Below, piece by piece: positions 1 through 5,010 of a DNA stretch of 5,196 nt. A program made the position numbers and the translations under genes. The notes beneath the pieces were generated by a model. That model had not been told where the DNA came from and searched no databases. It saw nothing but the letters and a program-made list of their open reading frames with translations. Positions within the stretch are counted from its first letter, which is position 1, and each line of letters starts with the position of its first letter. This stretch comes from Chloroflexota bacterium (GTDB taxonomy: Bacteria; Chloroflexota; Anaerolineae; Aggregatilineales; UBA2796): positions 1 through 5,196 of the forward strand of contig RFIM01000318.1 of NCBI GenBank assembly GCA_003695215.1. The letters run 5' to 3'.

Positions 1-101
1 CGCGGCACGCCTAAAAGCGCCGCGACGCGCCCGTAAGTCAGGACTTTGCCGCGCGGAATGCGCCGCACTAGTGAGTAGACGCGCTCGTTGAAACCAGGCA
101 T
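1..101 (-). CDS. MGMT/alkyltransferase-like DNA-binding protein, 5' part only (cut by window edge)
   Basis: The first 33 residues of a protein are visible. They begin MPGFNERVYSLVRRIPRGKV and continue LTYGRVAALLGVPR. The F-x-x-x-V-Y-x-L-V-x-x-I-P-x-G-K-V-x-T-Y-G-x-V-A pattern is the start of the DNA-binding domain shared by O6-methylguanine-DNA methyltransferases and the alkyltransferase-like (ATL) proteins. These either repair O6-alkylguanine directly or flag it for nucleotide excision repair. The start lies at the beginning of this domain, with no preceding N-terminal Ada/MGMT domain, which favours the short ATL type. The PCHR or PxHR active-site region is outside the window, so catalytic MGMT and ATL cannot be told apart. 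The ATG shares one base with the tdk stop (TGATG) and has no clear Shine-Dalgarno of its own, so translational coupling to tdk is likely. Confidence 0.82.
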   Translation of the reverse strand, partial: MPGFNERVYSLVRRIPRGKVLTYGRVAALLGVP

Positions 102-670
102 CAGCGCAATACGATGTGATGATAGCGGCAACGCGCTTCGTAGCGCTCTTGCGCGCCTATCAGGATGACTGGATCGTTATAATGCGCAGGCTCGCCATTC
201 ACAAGGCGTTGCGTGCGCGTGGCAGGCTCGCCACAGACCATGCAAATGGCGTGCAGCTTGGTCACTTCTTCGGCCAAGCTCATTAGCTCAGGCATCGGGC
301 CGAACGGCTCGGCGCGGAAATCTAGATCGAGGCCTGCGGCGATCACGCGCACGCCGCGCCTAGCCAGCTGCTCAGCCAGCCTCACCAAGCCGTGATCGAA
401 GAACTGTGCCTCATCCACAGCCACTACAGTTGTCTCAGCGTCAAGGCGCGCTGCTAATTCGGCGCTATCGGCACAAGGCAAAGCTTCAAAACCTTGCCCA
501 TTGTGCGAGGTGATCTTGGTGGCGCCATAACGCGTATCAATTGTAGGCTTGAAGACTTGCACCTGTTGGCGCGCAATCTGAGCGCGGCGCACACGACGGA
601 TCAGCTCTTCGGTCTTGCCACTGAACATGCAGCCGCAAATCACTTCCAGCCGCCCGCGATGATGGATCAT
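101..670 (-). CDS. tdk: Thymidine kinase, type II (TK1-like)
   Basis: This cytosolic salvage enzyme transfers phosphate from ATP to thymidine to give dTMP. The 189-residue product matches the usual length of the family. It has the P-loop GCMFSGKT at residues 13-20, the DEAQFF motif at 86-91 containing the likely catalytic Glu, and the GLDLDFRAEPFGPMPELMSLAE segment, beginning near residue 113, with the GLD(x)DFR hallmark. A structural zinc site is formed by C143, C146, C181 and H184, followed by the typical YEARCRYHH end. A longer start at 691 is possible, adding seven residues. I chose the ATG at 670 because AAGGA sits 7-8 nt upstream and the protein then starts with the typical short lead into the P-loop. 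It follows rpmE, an order also found in Bacillus, but a terminator-like hairpin lies between them. Confidence 0.96.
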   Translation of the reverse strand: MIHHRGRLEVICGCMFSGKTEELIRRVRRAQIARQQVQVFKPTIDTRYGATKITSHNGQGFEALPCADSAELAARLDAETTVVAVDEAQFFDHGLVRLAEQLARRGVRVIAAGLDLDFRAEPFGPMPELMSLAEEVTKLHAICMVCGEPATRTQRLVNGEPAHYNDPVILIGAQERYEARCRYHHIVLR

Positions 671-687
671 TCGAAAATCCTTTCGAA
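668..687 (-). promoter_or_regulatory. tdk ribosome binding site in a hairpin loop
   Basis: On the minus strand the sequence before tdk reads TTCGAAA-GGAT-TTTCGAA-TG. The two 7-nt arms are perfectly complementary. The four-base loop GGAT is the core of the Shine-Dalgarno, and the A of the start codon is the last base of the stem. The site supports the start at 670 over the one at 691. Whether the hairpin changes translation is inference; with many A-T pairs it may be weak. Confidence 0.6.
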
Positions 688-702
688 GCATGCAATAGGC
701 GC

Positions 703-733
703 AAAAAATGGGCAGGCGAGCGCCTCCTGCCCA
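703..733 (-). terminator. Rho-independent terminator after rpmE
   Basis: Read on the minus strand, an 8-bp GC-rich stem TGGGCAGG / CCTGCCCA encloses a 9-nt loop and is followed directly by TTTTTT. This is the standard intrinsic terminator layout. It lies about 25 nt past the rpmE stop and about 33 nt before the tdk start. It should end most rplU-rpmA-rpmE transcripts, leaving tdk to be read by leakage or by a weak promoter that I cannot identify. Confidence 0.8.
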
Positions 734-757
734 GTGTCACTGCCTTCTGAAGGTCGA

Positions 758-1219
758 TCAGTCTTGCGCGGCAGGCAGTTCGTAGCCCTTTTGGCGCAAC
801 TTCTTCTTGATATCGGTCAACAGCTTGCGCCCGACGCCGCGAATGGCAAGGACGCCCTCATCGCCTGCCTCTTCAAGGCGCTTGATGAAATCCGCGACCG
901 TGACCAAGCCGTTTGCTGCCAATAGTTCAGTGTATTGCTTGCCCAAGCCCAGCTCGGAGAGCAAAAACTCCGGCGAGCCGACCGTCTTTGCCGCCATCTC
1001 CTTGGCGCGCACAGTGCGCGTCTCCAGGCGCTTCATGAAGCGATCCACGCGCCCTTCAGTGTCCACGATGCGCTGCTCGCCCGTGTAGAACGGATGACAG
1101 TTCGAGCAGACGTCGACCTGCAAGGTCGGGCGCGTCGAGCCGACTGTCCAGACGGTGCCGCAGCCGATGCAAGTGATCTTCGCCTCAGGGTACCACTTCG
1201 GATGGATGTTTTGTTTCAT
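758..1219 (-). CDS. rpmE: Ribosomal protein L31 with C-terminal alpha-CTD-like helix-hairpin-helix domain
   Basis: Residues 1-65 are a zinc-binding (C+) L31 of the large ribosomal subunit. They begin MKQNIHPKWYPE and include Cys pairs at 17/20 and 38/41, CSNCHPFYTGEQRIVDTEGR, and the typical basic end near residue 65. A normal L31 stops there at about 65-75 residues, but this one runs to 153. After a linker (about 66-85), residues 86-149 resemble the C-terminal domain of RNA polymerase alpha: SELGLGKQYTELLAANGLVT, then the hairpin VLAIRGVGRKLLTDIKKKL. This compares with LLKTPNLGKKSLTEIKDVL in E. coli RpoA. The reading frame is continuous with no sign of frameshift. AGGA lies 8 nt before the ATG. 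It is the third gene of the rplU-rpmA-rpmE set, 85 bp after rpmA. The L31 call is firm; the fold of the tail is inferred from motif similarity. Confidence 0.95.
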   Translation of the reverse strand: MKQNIHPKWYPEAKITCIGCGTVWTVGSTRPTLQVDVCSNCHPFYTGEQRIVDTEGRVDRFMKRLETRTVRAKEMAAKTVGSPEFLLSELGLGKQYTELLAANGLVTVADFIKRLEEAGDEGVLAIRGVGRKLLTDIKKKLRQKGYELPAAQD

Positions 1220-1265
1220 GGTCTAATCCTCGTCCAGGGGCGACGGACGCGCCGCCGAGTCGGCG

Positions 1266-1295
1266 CGTTAGCGTCGCGGCCGATTTGCGCTAACG
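1266..1295 (-). repeat. 8-bp inverted repeat in the rpmA-rpmE spacer
   Basis: CGTTAGCG at 1266-1273 and CGCTAACG at 1288-1295 are perfectly complementary across a 14-nt loop. A second short hairpin, CGCCG-ACT-CGGCG on the minus strand, lies immediately downstream. There is no T-run, so this is not an intrinsic terminator. It may be an RNA-processing or stability element that sets L31 output relative to L27, or simply chance structure in GC-rich DNA. Confidence 0.45.
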
Positions 1296-1304
1296 AACTC
1301 GGTT

Positions 1305-1595
1305 TTAGTCGGCGGCTGCTTCGGCATTAGCAGCGGGCTTAGGCTCAGGGCGGACGGCGACGAGGCGCCTGCCGCCACGCGCCCACTCAAAGCTCACATA
1401 GCCCTGCTCAACGGCGTAGATGGTGAAATCTCTGCCTTGCTGCGTGCCAGGGCCTGGATAGAAGCGATTGCCGCGTTGCCGCACGATGATATTACCCGGG
1501 ATGACGAACTCGCCGCCGAAGCGCTTGACGCCAAGCCGCTTGGAATGGCTCTCGCGCCCGTTGCGGCTAGAGCCGCTGCCTTTCTTGTGTGCCAT
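1305..1595 (-). CDS. rpmA: Large-subunit ribosomal protein L27
   Basis: L27 is a small basic protein of the 50S subunit whose N-terminus reaches toward the peptidyl-transferase centre. The start MAHKKGSGSSRNGRESHSKR and the segment GVKRFGGEFVIPGNIIVRQR are nearly invariant family signatures, followed by GNRFYPGPG. The N-terminus begins directly at AHKKG, so it lacks the cleavable leader peptide found in Firmicutes L27. The core ends near residue 80. A short Ala/Pro/Glu-rich tail takes it to 96 residues, slightly above the usual 85-90. A strong AAAGGAG lies 9 nt before the ATG. The gene begins 26 bp after rplU, the near-universal L21-L27 order, so both are surely on one transcript. Confidence 0.98.
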   Translation of the reverse strand: MAHKKGSGSSRNGRESHSKRLGVKRFGGEFVIPGNIIVRQRGNRFYPGPGTQQGRDFTIYAVEQGYVSFEWARGGRRLVAVRPEPKPAANAEAAAD

Positions 1596-1621
1596 AGCTT
1601 AGAACTCCTTTCACTCTGGCT

Positions 1622-1939
1622 TCAAACGCCCGTCAGGCCTTCGATCTTCAAGCGCGTGTAAGTCTGGCGATGCCCGCGCCGCCGCCGATAGCGCAGCCCT
1701 GGGCGATACTTCCAGACAATGATCTTCTTAGCGCGGTAATGCCCAAGCACGGTTGCCTGCACAGCCGCGCCCTCCACCAAAGGGCGCCCAATGCGCGGAG
1801 CGCCTTCATCGGGCACTACCAAGAGCACTTCATTCAAGGTGAGCCGAGTGCCTGCCTCAGCGTCCACCTTCTCCACGTCAATGACCATGTCGGGCGCAAC
1901 GCGGTATTGGCGCCCGCCTGTGCGTACAATAGCGTACAT
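1622..1939 (-). CDS. rplU: Large-subunit ribosomal protein L21
   Basis: L21 binds 23S rRNA in the 50S subunit. The 105-residue product has the expected length. Its start MYAIVRTGGRQYRV is the standard L21 beginning. Near the C-terminus, YRRRRGHRQTYTRLKIEGL (from about residue 84) matches the conserved YRRxxGHRQxYTxxKI signature. A GGAG lies 10 nt before the ATG. It is the first gene of the leftward set, with a promoter about 100 bp upstream and a leader of roughly 90 nt. Nothing in the protein is unusual. Confidence 0.98.
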   Translation of the reverse strand: MYAIVRTGGRQYRVAPDMVIDVEKVDAEAGTRLTLNEVLLVVPDEGAPRIGRPLVEGAAVQATVLGHYRAKKIIVWKYRPGLRYRRRRGHRQTYTRLKIEGLTGV

Positions 1940-2032
1940 GCGTCTTCAGCTCCAATTCTCACTTCTCACACCGCCACGAGCAGCCCGCAGACGCTGCGGC
2001 GGGGAAAATTGGTCAGGAAAGGCTCACAAAGT
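1940..2032 (-). promoter_or_regulatory. 5' leader of the rplU transcript, possible structured control element
   Basis: If transcription starts about 7 nt past the -10 box, the leader is about 93 nt. It contains a 6-bp hairpin, CCGCAG-CGT-CTGCGG on the minus strand (1985-1999). A further CCGCC (1998-2002) could instead pair with GGCGG (1971-1975), sharing bases with the first stem, so two folds would be mutually exclusive. L21 operons in Firmicutes carry a known autoregulatory leader, but I cannot align this one to that RNA from memory. A role is therefore inference. Confidence 0.35.
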
Positions 2033-2038
2033 GCGCTC

Positions 2039-2068
2039 ATTTTAGCAGAAGGGCGACGCAAAAGTCAA
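2039..2068 (-). promoter_or_regulatory. Promoter of rplU-rpmA-rpmE
   Basis: On the minus strand, the -35 box TTGACT (2068-2063) is followed by an 18-nt spacer and the -10 box TAAAAT (2044-2039). Each hexamer differs from the sigma70 consensus at one position. It faces rplU and would start RNA near 2032. The -35 lies inside one copy of the AAAGTYAAYTTTG-like repeat, so a factor bound there would block the promoter. Confidence 0.75.
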
Positions 2069-2126
2069 TTTGGAAATGCGGCCGCGCCAAAGTTAACTTT
2101 GTGCAAGCTCAGGCTTGTCAACTTTG
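2061..2126. repeat. Three copies of an AAAGTYAAYTTTG-like motif, including a 14-bp palindrome
   Basis: Copies are AAAGTCAATTTGG (2061-2073), AAAGTTAACTTTG (2089-2101) and CTTGTCAACTTTG (2114-2126), spaced 28 and 25 bp apart. The middle copy extends to a perfect palindrome CAAAGTTAACTTTG (2088-2101). A small hairpin, CAAGC-TCAG-GCTTG (2104-2117), sits between copies two and three. The cluster lies between the two divergent promoters, and its first copy covers the rplU -35. This is the layout of an operator or an activator site; the protein that would bind it is unknown. Confidence 0.5.
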
Positions 2127-2150
2127 CGGCTTCAGATTGCCAATTGAGGT

Positions 2151-2180
2151 TTGACGCAGCATAATACGCCGTGCTACAAT
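2151..2180 (+). promoter_or_regulatory. Promoter of the S1-type gene, with extended -10
   Basis: TTGACG (2151-2156), an 18-nt spacer, then TACAAT (2175-2180) preceded by TGC, an extended -10. Each box has one mismatch from consensus. RNA would start near 2187, giving a leader of about 45 nt before the preferred ATG at 2232. The TTG of the -35 box is also the first possible in-frame start of the S1 reading frame, but it cannot be the real start if this promoter is used. Confidence 0.78.
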
Positions 2181-2231
2181 GAAGGCCCAGTACCCTGTTG
2201 CACGGAGAACGTTTGCCAAATGGAGTCCAAC

Positions 2232-3701
2232 ATGCCTCTCGCCAGCGAGAGCGAGCCGCGCCAGCCGACAGAGGCTGAACCGACCGCCGCTGTGCCTAAT
2301 GGCGAGGCTGCGCCTGACGCAGCGTCGCACGCCGTTGCAGAGCGCCATCTGCAAGTTGAGTTCCCGCCCACGAGCGCGACAAACGCCGAGGCCGCAACTG
2401 AAACCAAAGCCGAGACTGCGCCGAGCGCAGACAGTGCAGCCATGAGCTCAGATAGTGTAGTCATGAGCGTCGAGTCGCTGGAAGCGCACGCCCCGCCGAA
2501 GTTGAAAAGGGGCGATATTGTGGAAGGCGTGGTTGCCGAGACCTCGCCAACAGAAATCTTGATCGATCTCGGCATGAAAACCGAAGGTGTGATCGTCGGC
2601 AGAGAGCTGGAGCGCATGGATAAGGAGACGCTCGACCGATTGAAGGTCGGTTCGCGGGTCAGCGTCTATGTCCTGAATCCAGAACGCGACGGGCGCGCGA
2701 TTCTCTCGCTTTCTCGGGCGGCCGAGGAGCAAGATTGGCGCAAAGCGGAGGAGTTGCGCCAAAGTGGCGAGATATTCCACGGCAAGGTTGATGGCTACAA
2801 CAAAGGCGGTTTGATTGTGCGGCTAGGGCGCGTGCGCGGCTTTGTGCCTGAGTCGCAGGTTAGCCTTGAGCGCCGCCAACGCGCGCAAGGCAGCGCGCCG
2901 CACGAGAAGTGGGAGGCCATGCGCGGCGAAGATATTGCCGTGAAGGTCATGGAAGTTGACCGCAGCCACAACCGCTTGATCCTCTCAGAGCGCGAGGCAA
3001 TCCCTGCGCTGCGCGAATTGCGCAAAGAGCGCTTGCTGAATGAGCTGCAACTTGGCGAACGGCGTGTTGGGCGCGTCAAGAGTGTGACGGACTTCGGCGC
3101 CTTTGTGGACATAGGCGGCGCAGATGGGCTGGTTCACCTGACCGAGATTTCGTGGAAGCACATCGCACATCCGCGCAATGTGTTGCAGATCGGGCAGGAA
3201 GTAGAAGTCAAGGTTATCACCATCGACCACAAAGGCAAGCGCATCGGCTTGAGCATCAAGCGCTGCGAAGAAGACCCTTGGTCGGTAGTCGCGCGCACCT
3301 ACAAGGTCGGTCAGTTGGTGCAAGGCAAGGTCACCAAGCTGGCTAAGTTTGGCGCCTTCGCATGCCTAGTGGATAATCCTGAGGTCGAAGGCTTGATCCA
3401 CATCAGCGAGCTATCGCAGCAGCGCGTAGGGCATCCGAAAGAAGTCGTCAAGGAAGGCGACGTGCTAACCTTGCGCGTGATCAAGATCGAACCAAGCGAA
3501 CATCGGCTTGGTCTGAGCTTGAAGAAGGTCACCTCACCGGATTATGCTGATGCGGACTATCGCCGTGCTATTGAGCCCGATCTGGCTGATTTCGAAATCG
3601 GTTCGCTCAAGGAGAGTGAGCGGCGGCGCGCTGATCGCAAGCGCGGCAAGCGCGGCGGCAGGCGCAACAAACCTGACTTCGAAGACGAAGACGAGTACTA
3701 G
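2232..3701 (+). CDS. rpsA: Ribosomal protein S1-type RNA-binding protein, four S1 domains
   Basis: The 489-residue product has four OB-fold S1 domains, at about residues 91-163, 179-254, 275-344 and 360-432. Domains 3 and 4 are clearest, with GRVKSVTDFGAFVDIGGADG and GKVTKLAKFGAFACL, each followed by GLxHxxE(I/L)S and an R(I/L)GLSxK end. Proteins of this layout bind mRNA on the 30S subunit during initiation. The first 85-90 residues are rich in Ala, Glu, Pro and Ser with no fold signature. The C-terminus has a very basic run rich in Arg and Lys (about 461-481) and ends EDEDEY. I chose the ATG at 2232 because GGAG lies 6 nt before it; an in-frame ATG at 2220 adds four residues. It is divergent from rplU. 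Whether it is the main S1 or a paralogue cannot be decided here. Confidence 0.88.
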   Translation: MPLASESEPRQPTEAEPTAAVPNGEAAPDAASHAVAERHLQVEFPPTSATNAEAATETKAETAPSADSAAMSSDSVVMSVESLEAHAPPKLKRGDIVEGVVAETSPTEILIDLGMKTEGVIVGRELERMDKETLDRLKVGSRVSVYVLNPERDGRAILSLSRAAEEQDWRKAEELRQSGEIFHGKVDGYNKGGLIVRLGRVRGFVPESQVSLERRQRAQGSAPHEKWEAMRGEDIAVKVMEVDRSHNRLILSEREAIPALRELRKERLLNELQLGERRVGRVKSVTDFGAFVDIGGADGLVHLTEISWKHIAHPRNVLQIGQEVEVKVITIDHKGKRIGLSIKRCEEDPWSVVARTYKVGQLVQGKVTKLAKFGAFACLVDNPEVEGLIHISELSQQRVGHPKEVVKEGDVLTLRVIKIEPSEHRLGLSLKKVTSPDYADADYRRAIEPDLADFEIGSLKESERRRADRKRGKRGGRRNKPDFEDEDEY

Positions 3702-3730
3702 CTCAGCGGCGAACTTTTCTCCGCGCACTG

Positions 3731-3759
3731 CGCAGGGATGACGCCCTGTCATCCCTGCG
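3731..3759. terminator. Perfect 12-bp inverted repeat between convergent genes
   Basis: CGCAGGGATGAC and GTCATCCCTGCG are exact complements around the 5-nt loop GCCCT. The hairpin is 30 bp past the S1 stop and about 30 bp past the methylase stop on the other strand, so it could end transcription from both sides. Neither side has a real T-run, so it is not a textbook intrinsic terminator. It could equally be one copy of a dispersed palindromic (REP-like) repeat. Confidence 0.55.
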
Positions 3760-3788
3760 GCATAAGCTCGTGCAAGCTACAGGCAACT

Positions 3789-4913
3789 TCATGCCATTGT
3801 GCCTGCGCACGCCTTCCTCAGCCGCTCTCGCAGGGCGTCTATAGCTCGCAGCTGACCGCTTTCATCTTCAAAATACCAATGCTCCCAGCCGTTGCAGGTA
3901 GGCTTTTGAGCCATCAGGGCGCCGATCTGGTGAATCGAGCCGCGCTCGCCGCTCGGCGTGCGCACAGAGCCATCCGCCAAAAGCGTGACCGCTTTATCGC
4001 GCTCTCGGTTGAAGTACAAAACTTGGCCTGGTTGCAACCAGCCTTGCTCTAAGAGCGCAGCGAAGGCAATGCGCGGCGCTGAGCGCTTTGTTTCAAAATG
4101 CCCTAGCATTTCAGGATCAGCGCTCAGCGGCGCTGAGATGGCTGCAAGGCGCGCTTGCGCTGCTGCAATGTACTTCTCCTCGCGCTCAATGCCGATAAAA
4201 TGCCTGCCGAGCTTCTTGGCCACAGCGCCGCTCGTGCCTGTGCCAAAAAAAGGATCGAGGATGACGTCATTCGGCTTAGAGCTTGCCAGGATCACGCGAT
4301 AGAGCAGCGCCTCTGGCTTTTGAGTGGCGTGCAGCTTCTCGCCATCAACTGTCAGGCGCTCGCTGCCCGTGCAGAGCGGTATATGCCAGTCGCTGCGCAT
4401 TTGTTTGCCGTCATTCATCGCCTTCAGAGCATGATAATTGAAGGTATAGCGCTTCTGATCTTTCGATTTTTTGCACCACAGCAGCGTTTCGTGCGCGTTA
4501 GTGAAGCGCACGCCGCGAAAGTTCGGCATCGGATTGCTCTTGATCCAGATCACGTCGTTCAGAATCCAAAAGCCTAAATCCTGCAAGATGCTGCCAACGC
4601 GATAGATGTTGTGATACGAGCCGATCACCCAGAGCGTGCCCGTATCTTTCAAGACACGCCGCGCGGCGCTCAGCCACTCACGAGTGAACTGATCGTAGGC
4701 AGCGAAGTCGTCAAAGCGATCCCACGCGTCGTCAACCGCATCCACTTCAGTCGCGTTTGGGCGCAGAAGCGTGCGTTGCAGCTGCAAATTGTAAGGCGGA
4801 TCGGCGAAGATCAGGTCAACCGATCGCTCAGGCAGCCTTGCGAGAATCTCTCGGCAATCGCCTTGCAGAATCTGGTCGAGCGGCAAGGCTGAAGGCACTG
4901 ACGGCATGCCCAT
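3789..4913 (-). CDS. ccrM: Adenine-N6 DNA methyltransferase, CcrM/HinfI type, with RAMA domain
   Basis: This beta-class enzyme moves a methyl group from S-adenosylmethionine to adenine N6 in DNA. In beta order, the catalytic FADPPYNLQL (DPPY at 38-41) precedes the cofactor motif DPFFGTGT (220-227). Between them are AYDQFTREWL, WVIGSYHNIYRVG, KSNPMPNFRGVRF and MRSDWHIPLCTG, and HATQKPEALLYRVIL comes just before the cofactor motif. All of these closely match Caulobacter CcrM as I recall it, which acts on GANTC. Residues about 275-360 form a RAMA domain, with GSIHQIGALMAQ and CNGWEHWYFE. The length of 374 residues is slightly more than CcrM (358). GGAGG lies 6 nt before the ATG, supporting this start; a second ATG two codons in is possible. 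No restriction endonuclease is adjacent, so it looks like an orphan methylase. GANTC specificity is inferred from similarity. Confidence 0.95.
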   Translation of the reverse strand: MGMPSVPSALPLDQILQGDCREILARLPERSVDLIFADPPYNLQLQRTLLRPNATEVDAVDDAWDRFDDFAAYDQFTREWLSAARRVLKDTGTLWVIGSYHNIYRVGSILQDLGFWILNDVIWIKSNPMPNFRGVRFTNAHETLLWCKKSKDQKRYTFNYHALKAMNDGKQMRSDWHIPLCTGSERLTVDGEKLHATQKPEALLYRVILASSKPNDVILDPFFGTGTSGAVAKKLGRHFIGIEREEKYIAAAQARLAAISAPLSADPEMLGHFETKRSAPRIAFAALLEQGWLQPGQVLYFNRERDKAVTLLADGSVRTPSGERGSIHQIGALMAQKPTCNGWEHWYFEDESGQLRAIDALRERLRKACAGTMA

Positions 4914-4945
4914 GGCAATCCTCCCTCCGCTGGACGCTTGAAATA

Positions 4946-5007
4946 AGGCGCAGCACAGCGTCTGAGCTTGAAAGCTCAGGCGATGCTGAACCCTGCAGAC
5001 TGCGCCT
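4946..5007. repeat. Nested inverted repeats between the regulator and the methylase gene
   Basis: An outer pair AGGCGCAG (4946-4953) / CTGCGCCT (5000-5007) encloses CTGAGCT-TGAA-AGCTCAG (4962-4979). CAGCA (4951-4955) can also pair with TGCTG (4984-4988), as an alternative to the outer stem. On the minus strand the outer stem is followed by TATTT, a weak T-run, so it may terminate the regulator transcript. No clear promoter for the methylase gene is visible in this 97-bp spacer. Confidence 0.45.
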
Positions 5008-5010
5008 GGC

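Noticed and set aside
494..925. A rightward open frame of 143 codons opposite tdk and rpmE.
   Set aside because: It lies antisense to two well-supported genes, crosses the terminator between them, and its product shows no recognisable motif. It is a by-product of GC-rich codon use.
2093..2121. A second rplU promoter using the exact -35 TTGACA on the minus strand (2121-2116).
   Set aside because: At spacings of 16-19 nt the possible -10 boxes (for example AGTTAA or TTAACT) match poorly. The downstream TTGACT/TAAAAT pair is far better. The TTGACA is more simply part of the repeated motif.
2174..2617. A leftward open frame of 147 codons opposite the start of the S1-type gene.
   Set aside because: Its Ala/Ser/Thr-rich product is the mirror of the low-complexity N-terminus of the S1 protein, with no ribosome site or family signature.
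3738..4052. A rightward open frame opposite the end of the methylase gene.
   Set aside because: It begins inside the palindrome and runs antisense to the conserved RAMA domain; nothing in it suggests a protein.
4122..4136. CTCAGC-GGC-GCTGAG hairpin near the 3' end of the methylase gene.
   Set aside because: It is inside conserved coding sequence, and short stems are expected by chance in GC-rich DNA; no T-run follows.
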